64,000 nucleotides of DNA from Fratercula arctica (Eukaryota > Chordata > Aves > Charadriiformes > Alcidae). Within the stretch, counting starts at the first letter, position 1, and each line of letters starts with the position of its first letter. The stretch is taken from contig CANTUZ010000012.1 of the NCBI GenBank assembly GCA_947846985.1, positions 22,902,135 to 22,966,134 on the forward strand. Direction: 5' to 3'. The notes beneath the pieces are model-generated. The model was not told the origin of the DNA. It did no database searches and saw only the letters and a program-made list of their open reading frames with translations. Made by a program: the position numbers and the translations under genes. Shown here one piece after another: positions 1 to 14,734 of this stretch.

Positions 1-3000
1 ATCCTGATGCCCTATATCTTAACATATCTTTTGAAAGAGGTGGATCGCTTACTGATCTTTTCTCCCCCCACATACATAGCTACTTCATATGAATCAAAAT
101 CATCACTTTCACCATTCTCACTGTCATCTGACCCCCAGAAGTGTATTAGTACCTATCTCCCTTGCTTTGTTTCTCCTCCTTTTGCTCCCTGCACTCTGGT
201 GTATTGTCTTCACTGTGCATGTCTCTCTGCCCTCTGGTCAATGAAACTTGTTATAGACCTTGTCTTCACTCTGCTCCACACCTGTAGATGACCTTAGCTG
301 TTTACGTTGCAGTGCAAGTAACATGCCATATCCTGTCTGAACTTCGACTCAGAATAACTAATGCGCGATAGTTACCCTGAGGTAAAACAACCCCACACCT
401 TTCCTAGCATTGAACTAGTTCTGTAACCAAGCTATTACCGCTTGACATGAGGAAAATTTCTTTTAAATATTTTGTCCATCAATAGCAAGTAAAAACTGAA
501 TGGTAGCTCAAACACCAGCCCTAAAAAGCAATTAGAGTGCCCAAATGCATAGAGTAAAGGGTACTAAATGCTTTTCACCTTGTAGTGGCACATAAAATAG
601 AAAAGGGCAAAACCCACATATTTCCATCTTTAAGTTCTTTTAAAGAAACCTAACCCTCAGTTATTGGACATTCCTGATTGCACTGAAGTTTTGAAAGCAA
701 AAACGTAATTATTCTGGAGACAACTCCATCCAACACCTAATTTATATTTGTACAAAGAGAAATGTTAATACTCCTACAATTCTTGAGGCCTAACAACGCA
801 AGCTCCCAGCCAGTTTAGTTAATAATTTTCTGAAAAATACCTACAAGAGAGAAAGGCATAGGTTACACAGTTATGAACATTTTTAAAAATTAATACAGCC
901 ATTAAGTAGAGAAACCCATCCCTCTGATGGATTTTTTTTTTTTATACCAATCCAATTTTCAGTTACTAAGTATTCTTCCCCCAAAGGCCTGGAAAACTAA
1001 GTCATGCTACCATTGGAATTGCTACTGGTAAACAATCACTTTTAAGCCTGAGTGATAGAAGCTAATAGCATTTCTTTCCCAAATTTACAGGTTTGAGCTC
1101 TGATGCTGCTGCCTGTATGCATGGCAATGGATAAGCCTGGGATCTGCATCTGCAATGCATAACTGAAATGGAGCTCAGCACAAATGCAACATGAAACAAA
1201 GTGCAAGATCAGGCCCAGTTTTTCAAATACATGATTAAATCATGTTTTTAATTTGCTCTCTCCGCCTTCCTGAAAGCTCCTGTTGCATTTTAGCCATAAC
1301 TGTAAAAACATTTCATTTGTATTGCACATCTGGGGAAAGGAGGCAAGTTAAAAAGATGTTCAAGATGTTGTAGGATGCTCTTAGCTCAGATTTCTTAAAA
1401 GAAAACAGAATTTTCATGCTGCTGCAGCCCAGTAGCACCTTATAGCAACCTTCCCTTGCCTAATCTTTCTATCTGTTCACAACATCTTTATTATTATTTA
1501 TGCCAGAGACATTTCTTAATTACTTGTTTCACAAAGATGTCTCTACTGAACAGTGATAGTATTGATCTGCAGAGGTTTATTTCAATAGTACTATACATTA
1601 GAAGTGTATTAATGAGCACTGCTGTCTCCCTATTTTTTACATTCTGTTGGTATCTAATAATTTGTGCATCTCAAACATCCTATCAATGTCAGAGGAGCAC
1701 TGCAAGCTGCTCATGCAAATTTATGTATGGACTTCCATCCTATGTTTCATCAGCAATAACTGCATAATAGATAAATGCCTGATTTTTTAAGCTCATTGGA
1801 ATATTTTTAACATGAAGTGACCTTTGGTATTGATTGTAGTTCCTTCTGGTGCTTGCTTTAAAAATAACTGAAAGGATTAATGAGTTTTTGTAGCTTTTCT
1901 GTCAAGTTGGGTATTGCTGGTTGAATGGATCTTCTTTTCGTGCCAACAATACAATTAAAAAAAATTATGGTAATATATAGAAAATAATCAAGAGACTGAC
2001 TTTGGTATTAATTTTTCTAAATACGGATAAGGATGTGTTTTATATGGATAATAGGGATACATAGAAGTTGTGGGGGAAAGAGCGCAAGCTAAGACAAATC
2101 ATTTGCAAGGTACCAAAACCACTACAGACATTCAGGGCAATACCAAGTGTCATGTAGAGTCAAAAGGTCTATTTATTGGCCGGCTTAAGTGATTGCATGT
2201 CTCAGTCATGTCACTGGGAATGAGCACTAGGTTTTATCAAGACTGTCTGATGTCCACCACCCATTTTGCTTTCATTGTCATGGTTTGGGCTGGGCTGGCT
2301 ACTTTAATTACCAAATATTGTGCTTACACATGATAAAAATGAGCACTTTAAACCTGCTTGCTGCTTAACATTTACACACATCTTTAGCAAAAAGAATGAG
2401 GGTCAGATTCCCATTTTAGCACTGATATCTGTTTTATAATCTCATTTCATTCCTTCAGCACCTTCCTTTCCTCCTCCTCAGAGAACAGATTGAACATATT
2501 CTGATTCTACATTCCATGTGAAGTTAACGTAGGCAGAATATGCGACACTTCTGTGACATTTTACTACCCTTTTTTCCTTAGGCAAAGTTCATCCCTGAGC
2601 AAAGGGTCAACATAAGGCTTGTTCAGCTGCTACTAGTATGAAACTTAAGTATTCAGTCTCTGCACAAAAAGAATTTCATCCAAAGTATATAATATATAGC
2701 ACAATTTAATTTAAATTACCCTGCCTGTAACAGTCTCAAATATACCATTACTCTACCTACAGCTTTATAGAATACAATACATCAGCTGAGCTGGGCTACC
2801 TATTCAGGTGTACACTTTTAATCCACAGAAAAATAGGGTAATAAAAAATGATCTGAAAAAAATTCACCGGAAAATAAACATTCAAATTGCTGGCTTAAAA
2901 TACAAAGCATCATGGACTCACAATTTCATCAGATCTCAGCACAGTCATTACCCCAGAGAAAGATGTTGCAATATGCTTTTAAAACACTAGCAAACATGGT

Positions 3001-6000
3001 GGCTCTGTTGAATCACTTAAGCACGTTTCTCATTCTGTGTGCATTTCACCGGTGACACAGGTAAGTACAAAAATCTTAGAATAGCCAGATTGTATTTGCC
3101 TTTATTCAGAACACAGAGCAAAAAATGTTAGTGTGAACAGTAAAGACATTTTAGAAATTTTAACTTTAGCCAGCAATTTACAAACCATGATTACTGTTTC
3201 ATGTTAACTGTTTGTGGGTAAAGAAGAAAAATTTAGGAAAAATAAACCAAGCTACATTTTGTTGAACAACCATCTGAACACTCTCCCCCAGCAGCTCCCC
3301 ATTATTTTTTAGCAGCTTGGAATAACATGGAACACTGTTGAGTCTTTAATGCCTTTTGTGAATGCTGGCAACAACTTTCCACATGCTCATTAAGGCCCAA
3401 ATTCATCCCAGATATGGCTGCAGAGTTGCACCAGAGGCGAATGTGACCTATGTCCAATCACAGGAACCCAGTAATGTGTGTTACACTGAGAATATCATCA
3501 CTGTTCACTTGCACCAAATGAACTTTTTACTGTAAAAAGTCTCTGCAAGTCAAATAGATGTTAACATAATAAAAACATTGTCTTGTGCTCGGCAAGAGCA
3601 AAGTAGCAGTGTATACTATTAGACCTTAATGCTACATAATGTTCAGGAATTCCAGGGGGAAACATGAGGTTTACATCAGTGCAACAGATCCTGCTAAAGA
3701 GAAGCTTTAACCAGCTAAAAGAAAGCAACAGAAGATCATATTTCACAGTAATAGGATGTGATTTTGATTTCCCTTTGAGAGGCTCTAATGCAAAACTGAG
3801 TTCATATTGCGTTAAGTAACATCTTACCTTATTATACAAAAACACATTCGTCCCTCTCATCTCTTAGGCACAACTGAAGAGTACACTGCATTATGCTCAG
3901 AATAAGAATACGTACTGTTGGCCATATTATTTATGGCCATTTCATGTATGCTATCATTTGTCCCCTCAAAACCATATCTGTAACATTAGATACATTCCAG
4001 TTATATAGATAAAAAAATCAAACAGTTTAAACCACCATGTTTTTAATTCAAAATGGTTCATATATGAAACCATTTCTTTTTCTAGTTCCAAATAAAGAGA
4101 AATTAGTTTTACCAGACTCCTATCTAAAAGACTTCTAATGATGTATTACTTAATACAACATCTTAGGGCAGAAGTTAATTTATCATTATTTTCATTTTAT
4201 TTCTATTCTAGCAGTAATCAAGGATCTTAATTAGGATCCTTCTTTTTGAAGAATTAGCAGACACGTCCCTCAAACACTTCCATCCAGAAGGAGATGCCAT
4301 GCAGAATACACAAATGCAATGGAGGGTGTGAAGCAACAACAGGAGAGCAGATGGAGGTGTGACTGGAGCAATCAATAACCTTAGGGCTACACACATTTGG
4401 TCACACATGTTTCTATGAAGACTTTTATATAAGACTCTAAGATTGCAGCTGCTGAATAACATCATGACTAATACCTGGGATTCCATGTATAAACACTGAT
4501 AAGTTATGTCTGCATATACACAGGAATGATGAACATTTTTGTAGTTTTCTCTTTAAAGAGAGGAGCAATGCAGTGATCTTTCCCCTTAAAAATAACGGTG
4601 GTTGTGCTGTTGAGTTTTCTATGGTACTTTTTTTCTTTAGCACACACATATTAGCCCCAGAACTACTGACACATGCCAGAATATTCCCGTTCTCTTCTCA
4701 GAATACTGCTCATGCCAGTGTAGACAGAGCCTGTGTTTATAGTTGGCAAATACAAGTGAAAATACAGCTGGAAGAGTTCCCATTTCAGATATGAACTTGA
4801 ACCTTTGTCTCAAAATCTTAGAATCAGTCCTGCATCATCTATGCCACTCAAACTTGTCACATGCTAAGTATCAACTTCTCTCTGGCAGCATAAGCCCGTT
4901 TAAAATTCATCAACGCATACCTGCTTTGGTTTAAATGAGTATTAACAGATGATCCTGTGTCAACACGGAATCACACCCTGTCTTTCCCCTGTTCACCATT
5001 TTAATGGCAGAGAGGATTCCAACATGACAATACAACAGCAACTTAATATCATAATGACTTCAAAATGTTTTCCCTTGAATGATTTTTTTGAAGCCTAGGT
5101 TTGGCTTCGCTTGGACGAAGGAGAAGCTGCTCTTAGTCTCTTCCTGTTCCTCTGGACTAAATCTGAGCAGGAAAAAATTGCAGATGAACTTATAATGACC
5201 CTATGACCCATATCTGTCTGGATTTCTGACCTCTCTAAGTGTGTCAGTTTTATGACAGCACTAATTATATCTTATTAGTATCTTGTAAGTAAAAGACTGG
5301 TGCATTGAGGTTCTCTATCCCCTTCCTTTTGTTGATACACAGAACAATTTGCAAGCCTTTAAACCAGTATCTTCCTTCAGCAGAAGTGGCTTAAACTTCT
5401 AGAACCGGGAGTTCTAGGCATGATTCCTCTACCAAACATACCTGGGGTTACTGTACTGAGTCCCAGTTTTGAGAATGATTCTGCACTTGATATAACTTTT
5501 GCTCTCAGCAAAAGCAGAAAGAGAACAGGGGATAGAAAAGACTTGGCAAGTATAGATGGAAATCTCTGTAGAGAGGCTAAAATTGCTAGCAGGGATGCTT
5601 GTCTAACTGGATAGGTGCTGGAGACCTGAAAAGCTAACAGGAAAGACCAGAAAGAAAGGATATGGCAGAAAACAAACAGTTTGATATGTGTCCCATAAGG
5701 CTTTAATGTAACTCCAAATATCTGCAAAACCAAACATCTGTTGTGAAATACATCACGTAGCTTTTCAAAGTACAAATGACAGAGAAACCTGTGTTTTATT
5801 CATGCCTGGTTTTCTATGTTTACCCCAAAATAAAACCCAATGGTGACCTTGTCAACTGCATAAAATTTTATTGCAACCAAGGATTTTCTTACAACAAGTA
5901 TTTTTGATACTTTGTTTTTAATAGGATAAAAGAGTGAAAATAATTTTAAGCACAGAAAGACATTCATTTCCTAGCTTAATGCAAGAGATTAATAGGGCCT

Positions 6001-7888
6001 TGACTCAAAAGTATAGGGGGGAGAACTGAAATAGGGAAAACATACAAGATTTTGACATTTACATAAGCATGGGAGGCTTACCAAAAGGAAAGCAGCATTG
6101 GAAGTACCATCTGAAGACTTACATAACATCTAAACAGACCAACTACTTTGTCTTTTTCACACTTTGCAGCTTAAATATGTCTTTACAATAAGAACTGATG
6201 GTAACAAATAGGTACCTAGCTTCTCTAGGCAGTAAGGTTAAAGCAGCAACCTACTCGTGGTCAATCCATTTATAGTCAGTAACACCAAGATTTCCCATTT
6301 TGCATCTCAGCTGCCAATTCTTTAGTTTGATTTTTTTTTACCAGAAACTGAAGTTCTTGCAGAAAAAAATGTATTTATTCTAAATATGAGCAAATACTAC
6401 AAGAAGAAATAGCCAGAAAGAGGATTTTTAGTCACATAATAAAAAAGTAAAATAAACTTGTACTTGAAGATTTTAGTGTATATTAACCTTCTTCTTTTTC
6501 TACCTGTAGCACAGTTCTTCAAAATGAAAGCAGTCAGAAGATGCATCTAGGCAATAATTCAATAGAAGAGCAGTGTTTATTCCAGCTTCTATAAAATCAA
6601 AGGACTTTGTTATCTCTTCAATAACATCAGTAATTACGCTAACAGAATAACATATTAACTGTGGAGGTTAATTAGAAGTGTACCTTCAAATACTGTATAC
6701 ACAATTTGTGCAATTTGTTTTTCTGTTGTAGTCTGTGCAGACTTTTCCTGAAATGTCTCCTTGAACAGAGAATTTTTTCTCCTAATATAAAACAAAAACA
6801 CACATCCCTTGGGCTCCACAAACTTATGTATCCTAGTAGCCTTGCAGTAGCCCATTTCTTAGAGATGCTTATGGCAACCAGTTTTAGCTTTAGAATACTC
6901 TGAAAAGGCTGCAAGCATCAGAGAAAAGTCATCTGTCCTGCTGTTGGATATACGAACTAGTGGCAAAAGATGAAAAATCAGACTATTTACACTTTGCATC
7001 CCTTAACTTTTTTTAAGGTTTCTGAGCACTAATTTAAACTGGGGAGCCAAGAGCAGGAACAAGCCAAGGAAGGCTTTACGAAGAGCAAAAAAGGCCTCTA
7101 CAATGTTTTTTTCCACAGTTTTGCTAAAATGTTGCAGAAAATATCTAGGTGATAAACTCTCCACAGGCTTTCCTATGAAACTGGCACACAATGTTCTTAC
7201 AGCAGACATTATTAGAATACAAGACTATCCAATACACAAACACTGTATGATACTTTCTGGTTTTCATTACTCCTATATCACCTATAAAGAAAGCAAGATG
7301 ACTAGGATTGGGTTTATTTTTCTGATGCAACAAGGTGAACCACCTGAAGGGCTGAGTTGTACCTGAAGAGTTAAATCAAGATAAATTATACACTTAACGT
7401 TTCTATATTTGAAGTATTAAATTGTTGCTTAATAAATTAATCTTTGTCTAAAAGTTACCATGGTCCCCTTTTCTTTACATGCACAATAAAGTAAATGAGG
7501 CTAGCAGCCAGAAAATCATTCTTGCACAGAATCTATAAACACTTACCTGCCAAACAGTACAAAATAGGAGGGATAATCATTTCTCATAAGAGACCACAAA
7601 ACAGAAAAAGGAATTGTAAGTCCAAGTGGATGTAATTCAACATAAAGATGACATTGCCTGTTCGTGATGACTCAGGTGTTACTCTTAACAAGTTGTCTTG
7701 CTGTTGATTTCTTTTACTTAATGTACCTGAAATTGGAAGCTAGAAAAGGCTGCCTACCAGTACTGCCTTAATTGAGTTTTGAATTGTTAGTCTCAAGCTA
7801 AGAGCACTGAGTTTTCAGTCCAGCACAGAAGAAAGGTGGTCTTGCATCCCAGTGTGCATTGAGATCTCAGAAACAAGGACTTCAAGCA
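1..7888. other. AT-rich non-coding DNA, no gene recognised
   Basis: Unique-looking AT-rich sequence. Open frames on both strands are short. The longest is 132 codons at 5377-5775 (minus); it is hydrophobic and leucine-rich and shows no domain I recognise. Short A and T runs occur (for example T11 near 931). A 7-bp hairpin lies at 5399-5417, and a strong isolated splice-donor match occurs at 3060, but neither is backed by other signals. I see no RNA gene, LTR or LINE piece here. Intergenic or intronic DNA is the simplest reading. Confidence 0.7.
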
Positions 7889-7905
7889 TTTTTTTTTTTT
7901 TTTTT
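7889..7905. repeat. Homopolymer T17
   Basis: Seventeen consecutive T on the plus strand. No retrotransposon body is visible on either side, so I read it as a simple repeat rather than as the tail of a recognisable element. Confidence 0.9.
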
Positions 7906-8350
7906 ACTCATTGTCTGTGAATACCCGAAACAAGCAACTAAACCTTACATCCTGCCAACTTGTGCCCCTATACTTGATGCTAACAAAAATTTCCTTCCCA
8001 CACAGGGATATGAGGAAGAAAGTCCTTGAAAGGAGATTGGCAGGTATCTTCAGTTGGCAATGGGCAAAGGGAGGGCATCACAGAGACAATGCCAGGTCAC
8101 GAGACAGGCCAGGAACAAAGAAGAGGGCAGATGCCCAGGAGAGTCAAGCTTGGGACAAGGAGAGTCTCCCTGCTACCATAGCTGCTGACCCACACACTCC
8201 TGGCCCATTCCCATGGGCAGTCCCTAGCCTGAGTCGCCAGGGCTCTCACAGATGCAGAGAAAGCAGAGCTACCCTTCTGCTGGACAGAAAATTTCTGATT
8301 TAAACTACAGATCATGTATCTTAGAGTAGAGCTTTGAGCTGACACCCTGT
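7906..8350. other. Locally GC-richer patch with an unassigned 130-codon open frame
   Basis: This block is visibly richer in G and C than its flanks and carries an open frame on the plus strand at 7911-8303. The translated product is basic and low in hydrophobic residues, with no motif I recognise. Within it, a good acceptor (pyrimidine run ending in CACAG at 8005) is followed after 38 nt by a CAG/GTATCT donor at 8043/8044, so a tiny exon is possible. The raised GC alone lowers stop-codon density and can explain the open frame. A non-coding transcript or an unrecognised old repeat are alternatives. Confidence 0.3.
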
Positions 8351-11114
8351 TAACATTCTCAGCCTGCTGTTAGTTCAAAGGGGTAAAACCTCAGATCAAA
8401 CTTATGTAAAACACTGTGATTAAGGTCTAGAGCTTACATCACTTAAAACAGTTTACCTGTAAAAGAGATCAATACCACCTGTATTTTTATTTTATTTGTT
8501 TGTCTTTACATTGGGGAAAAAAAAGTTTATATCTTAGAGCACCTTGTCAAATTTTACAACTTGTGGAGTGTTTTTTTTATAACACCTTGAATTACTATCA
8601 CAGGTCAAAAGGTAAAGTCTCCTTGCTGCAACTTATCTTTCAGTGAGATAAATCAGTACCTACGTGGCTGTGAAAACTGGGAAATATGCTACCAAAAGAG
8701 ACCTGAGCAGCGCATAGCTCTAGATGGATGTGGGAAGGAAATCTGTTAACCTCAGTTTTCACACCAATCCATGAAAAAACCACACATTTTACATGTGTGC
8801 ATACAGATATGTACATAAACACGATTGCAAACTTCTTCCTGGCAGATATAAGGAAAGATGCAACATAACATTCAATGATGACAACACAGCAGTCATTTTG
8901 AGGTTCTACCCACATAGTCTTAATTAAATCAAAATGATGCAAAGTAAGCACACATTTCCAGAGCTACCAACTGTACCACTCAGTAGTCCAAATGTGAGCA
9001 CTTGCCATGTGAAATTTGTATGGACACACTGATAATTTTATGATGTATTTTGCTTCTTATATAATGAACTGTTACCAGATTCCTACATGATAATACCTAA
9101 ATATAACTCTACACCACTAAGTTATGATACTGACAGAGTTATATTACAGTGTTAGAATAGTTTAGTATGCCCAGGTGATAAAAATCAACTAATATATGGA
9201 TAAGCATTTAGTACCTTTCAAGTGAAGCTTTTACCAATAAAAAAATTTCACTCTTCCTTTCTGTGCAGTTTAATTAAGAAAGAGATGGTTTTCAAATCAA
9301 CTTTAATACAAAAAAAACCTAAGATACAAGTGTGCCGAAGTTAATCAGCTGCCTATGAAGTAAATGTGCATCTTTACTCCAGAAAAACTAGACAATGCAT
9401 TATAATAGCAGGGACGGCAGCTATGCTCTTTCCTTTAGAGAGGGAAAAGGGAGAGGTTCAAAATAATAATAAAAAATTGTTATGTAAACATACAGAAACA
9501 TACACCAAGCAGGTTTTGTTCCAAAACAGTATTACTTAGGGGGGAAAAAAATAACAATCTATAATCTCATTCTTAATTTTTTTTCTGTTATTAAATCAAA
9601 GAACTGAATTGCATAAACCTGAAATATTGCCTAGAAAAGCATGACATTAATTTATCCCTTTGCAAGTGGTTCAAATAAGCTTGCTGTGGCACTTTTTTTT
9701 TTTTATAAAACTTTTATTCTTTCCAGTGAGGGACACACCCAAGCAAATTAGGTATCAGGGTTTCAATAACCATGTTATCTTTTCCCAAAGTATTTGATGG
9801 AACTCACTGTCTGAAATTCAATTAATAAACCCCTACCTTTTAATTAACCTATTAAGTTGTTAAATGTTTTAAGAATGGCTTTAGAACCTTGTAAAAACTA
9901 CAGGTATGTAATATAAAACATGTACCATTGGCATGATATCATGCTTAATTGAAGAAATAGTGGTAATAATATTAACGCAATACTGACTCAAGGAAGTCTA
10001 TCACTGGATAGGAATAAGTAAATGAACAAATGCAACATTGGGGAAAAACAACTATTATTCTGCAAATAAGTATCTAGAGACTATAGAGGATCATAGCATG
10101 AACATCAGTCAGCTATTTGCAAAAAGGCATATCCTTCAAGGGAGATATTGGAAGAGGAATACACAGCCTGCAAGAAGAAAGAAATCAGTGTATGACTATG
10201 GCTTAACCATTGCACTGTGGAGCCAGATGCACCCACCATACATCCATCAATGTGGACAGCTGCTGCTAGTCGCTCCCTTGGCTGGAACAAAGCAGCACCA
10301 GAAAGGTTCATAATCAAGCCCTGAGGACCAATAAAATTACACCTGCTGTGGGGCTAAATGTCTGGAAGGAACATAGGGAGCTTTCTTAAACTTTTGTGAG
10401 GTGCCAGGACAACAGAAGTCACAGCAGCACCTGCCATCATGAGTGACTGAAGGAGCAGAGAAAGGTCATATATGAAGTCAGAGGGACTGTAGCTTCTCTT
10501 CTGGAGAAAGCCCACATCTCACTTCAAAGTAATCCCAGGTTACCTTAAATCTTGGCAGCAGCTTTGAGCTTTTCCTTCCACAAATCAGAAATCTTGCCAC
10601 ATGCCACCTTCCAGAACGTGTGGGGAGAACTTATTACGGCTAGTTAATTTTCTTAGTAGACATCTACTGAGAATAACTTCACCTAGAGGCTTTCTCATCT
10701 GTCACAAAAATGTTTCTCATAGGCCCTAACTTCCTTACCAAGAAGCCAGCAAGCTGCGTAGAAACCCATGTCTGAACTGAATTACAGCAATTTGAGTGAA
10801 GTTTTAACTCGGTGACCTTCTGGAAAACTAAATGTTGTTTCCCACCCCTTCAATGTCCCTGCCAACTAAAATCTCTTGCTGTTCCAGTAACCCTTTTCTT
10901 TCTGCAAAATCTACTTAGATAGTTATCTGTCTACACCTGAGAATACAAATACAGCTATAATAGCAACTTTTTTGCCTTTGCAGACAGCCTACAAAAGCTA
11001 GCATTGTTTTTCCAGGTCTCCAGTGGAGAAAGAGGTACTGCCAAAAAATTCCCTGTACCTTGCTTAGGACTTTTGTTGGCCGAGAAAATTGACTAGGTAT
11101 GTTCGGAGCATTTC
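8351..11114. other. AT-rich non-coding DNA
   Basis: No gene, RNA gene or mobile element recognised. It contains short homopolymers (T12-class run near 9693) and only short random open frames. Confidence 0.65.
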
Positions 11115-11137
11115 TTTTTTTTTTTTTTTTTTTTTTT
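11115..11137. repeat. Homopolymer T23
   Basis: Twenty-three consecutive T on the plus strand, followed by AAAA. It could be the poly(A) end of an ancient minus-strand retrocopy, but no body can be recognised next to it. Confidence 0.9.
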
Positions 11138-14100
11138 AAAACCTGACTCTGAAACAGGTACACTGGAAAAGCTTTAAAGTACAGATATACCCCAGTTGCA
11201 GCATCTAATTAACAACATGAAGTGTGGCACAACAATGCTGTTAATTATAACTTATATCATCATCTGTTTCAATGCTCAAAATATTTACAAGCTACAGGGT
11301 GTTGCTGCCTCAGAAATTAAATCTCGAGAGAAGTATTTCAGTATCAGCTATACTCATTGCTTTAGAAAATCCAAATGTCAGATATATCAAAACTGAACAC
11401 CAGAAAAATTTCACCTCAAATTCCTTTTAGTCCATTCACAGGAAGGTGACAGGTAACGGCTTTGAATCAAGAGCCTGTGTAGCCAGGTAACATAACTGGC
11501 ATGTTGCCAAGATGAAAAGCAAAAGACAAGTTATCTATGCTGCAATATCACTGTCATACACTCTTTGTTGCAGTGCCAGAGATGTTTTAAAGGGAGATTT
11601 GGCTTTTTGAACACCTTTAATAGGCTTCCTCAGAGTTTTAATTAGTCAGAGATCCAAGCAGTAGCTGACAGCTGGCAGAATCTCCTGTCATGAGTTAAAG
11701 TCAACCTAATTAAGATTCTGGAAGGAAAGCATATTCCTCCCAACACCCCTAATCAGTCAGGCTTGGTTGGAAATGCAATATGGAACCTTTTGCCTTGACA
11801 ACAGCATAACCTTGGAAATATAGCACTTCCAAACAATAATAATGGATGATTTCTTCATATGGAAGTTTAGTAAAACAACTACTAGATCTCCGAAACAAAT
11901 TCTCCACCTTACCCTTAATAAATGTTAATACAATTTAGGATTATTTGTCATACTTAAGATTTGGCATTTTATGACCGAGACATTTTATGCTAGTGGAGTC
12001 ACAGACAGTGACATATCAGCTGCCCCTAAGAGGGGACTCACCTTTTTTTTCCCTGGCACTTTTAAGGATATTTATCTATTTACAACTTGAGTGGAAATAC
12101 AACTAGAACATTCAGATTGAACCAGATATACATGGGCAAAGGGAGATTTGTCTTAATCAGGAGTCAAGGGGTGTCTTGTCAGCTCAGGTTCAGTTGCCAG
12201 CCTGAACCTCCAGGTGCCTGCACTCTGTGCGCTGCTCTGTCTGGAGAGAGCTGGCTCTCAGAGCAGAGAAATTCTGCCATTCAAACTTTGCCTCTGAAGC
12301 AGCATAGCCGTAACTAGCTCAAACTTTCAGGTTCTGCAAGCTTAATCCAAGTTTTGACACAGCTACCAAAAGTCTGTCTACTGTTCACTTTTTTTTTTTT
12401 AAGCACACCTAAGATGCATTTTAGTTGCAAACTCCAGCTTCAGATTCTCCTTTATGTATACATAAAATTGTTACTGCCTACAACCAGTTCCTAGCACCTG
12501 GCCCATTCCTGGTATGACAGACTGTAGACAGCTGAAGATGCCTGATGAAGAGTCTGGGAAAAAAAAAAACCAAAAAAGAAACAACGCAGCACAGACCACT
12601 GTCTAGAGTAAGGACTGCCTTGAGGATGAAGATACAACTCCCAGCAAGCCCAGGAACCACAGCAGACATGAAGACAGATTTGAACACAAACCTCAGTTAG
12701 AATTACAGTATAAAGTCTCCACTGCCTTTTTCCCCCCTTCCACTGCCTTTTTCTACCATGTACTCACTTACACCTCAGCAATGACTTAATGCTTGTACTG
12801 ACTTTCTACTCATTCTGCACATGGCCTAGTTCTCCACTGCCATATACAATGTACAACCATTTATATCTCTGCAAATGTAGTAAGATTGCAGCCATTCTAG
12901 CATCATCACATTTTATAGTCCTTTTAGACAGTTGTAAATGACTGCAGAAGGTACAAGGCAGTCAGGAATCAGGCCTGCAGTACTTAGAGTGATTACAATT
13001 AATATGACAATAATCCCTCCCTTTGTAAAACAAAATCCTACAAAATGTGTATACACAGAGGTTAAAGCCTCTTGGAGCAGCTGCTAAGATGCTGCTTAGA
13101 CTACTCAATTATACTATTAAACCGTCAGCAGCCACCCAGGTGATTTGATTCTCTGTACAGAAGCTGTGCACTACAAAGAATAAGATACTGATTTTAATAG
13201 CAGATATAAGGCAGCCCAGGCATCACAAGCTGCAACGACTCTGAAAGAAGCTGCACCCGCAAACTCTTCTTTTTGTTCCCCGAGTCACACCTGAATAATC
13301 TAAACAACAGATGTAACTGTGGCAGCTAACATCCCACACCTACCAGGTGACTCATGAGACACACAGGGAGCCCCGAGAAAAAGCACTAGGAGCAAGTGTT
13401 CAGCATCATGCCATTTTGTACTATGATAAAGCCAGTGACAAAGCTACCCTTGAAGTACATGACAGCATTATGAATATTAATACTTAAAATGGGTTCAGTC
13501 TTATTTATCTTTTGGATAGTGCTTTCATACCTGCAGGATATACCTCTCCTAGCAAAGACCAGGGAAGAGCTGTCTTTTACTCATGATGTATTGCTCTTTA
13601 GATATTCAGATGGGTAGTAACAGGGCCACAGCCAGGAAAGATACATTTCCTTTAAGCTACCATATTCTATAGACAGGAGTCTCCTTGTTTTTTACTTTCA
13701 GCATTACATGTCCCCCTTTTTAAATCAGCTAATTTTACTTCTGCCGTTTTCACTTCAGCTCAACATCCAAGTTACAGTTTCAAGTCCACTGCAGTTAACA
13801 TCTTATTCTCCATCTTTCCATCACTGTGTTTTCCTCTGCAAATCCCCAGCACACAATTTATTTCCATTACCAGGACACCTTCCCTGACTTAAGCTACTGT
13901 GGCATTCACACAGAGAACACAGTTACAGCACTTCTACTTCCATCCTCGCCTCTGCTGGCGGCCATCAGGCAGTAATGACCATCCTCCCAGCACCAGCCCC
14001 TTTCCCTCCTCCCTCTTCTGCCCACAGACTGCCCCAGTTTTCTCTGAGCCCTGAATATCATCTCCCAGCCCGACCTTTCCACCACCTCATCTTTCAAGGA

Positions 14101-14734
14101 CTTTACCTGCACCGCCATAAATGCTCTCACTAGTACATGCACATCTTCTTCTACAATTAACAAAGCAAAGACCAAAATTTGAAAGAAAACTTATTAAAGA
14201 TAATACCAGAGGACACGTGTAAAAATGTAACAGACAGTTTCTTGATTAAAAACTATTTTTAAACTGGTACAACATCACTGACTTGAGAAAGTTATCCTTG
14301 ATTTAATAACATGCAAGGAAGGCCAAAAATCTTAGCTAACATTTCATCTCTTCTATAGAGCATACCACCTAAACCCCCATCCTTTTATAGAAAAACAAGT
14401 GAAAAAAAACCTAGGCTGGTTTTTAGGAAAAAAGCAAACTAGGAAGGAACCACAAAGTCCTTCAGAAAGTTTCATGCTTCAGGACATCGACTTAAAACAG
14501 ACCAACAAAGCCCCCAAAACACCAAACAGGACAAACGCAGGCCTCAACCCCCACCCTCCCCCTGGGGAGATTATTGTCCCCTCACTGCTTCAAGAGGCCT
14601 CAAGTCACTTTTTTAATGAGATAAATGAGACAGAAACGAACACCACAAACCCCAGACTTTCAAAATCAGGTTATAAAACCAGGTAGATATCTGCTTATTT
14701 GAGGGATTGTTTCCACTGCTTTTGGATCACCATG
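11138..14734. other. Non-coding DNA, increasingly C-rich toward the right
   Basis: No gene recognised. Two adjacent small inverted repeats occur at 12186-12209 and 12232-12266. From about 13.9 kb the plus strand becomes C/T-rich, and this permits an 89-codon minus-strand frame at 13906-14175 with a biased Arg/Gly/Glu composition and no recognisable domain. The stretch just before 14.7 kb is A/C-rich. Confidence 0.6.

Noticed and set aside
12..152. Minus-strand acidic open stretch containing SDDSENGESDDFDSYE
   Set aside because: It looks exon-like in composition, but the candidate acceptor (GGGGGTCAG) has no pyrimidine tract and the frame is only about 46 codons. GA-rich DNA gives Asp/Glu/Ser by default.
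2990..3064. Perfect CAG/GTAAGT donor at 3060 with one open frame before it
   Set aside because: The only acceptors in range are purine-rich (AAACACTAG) or leave stops, so no exon can be built.
5377..5775. 132-codon minus-strand frame
   Set aside because: Leu/Phe/Ser-rich translation of AT-rich DNA with no recognisable domain and no supporting signals.
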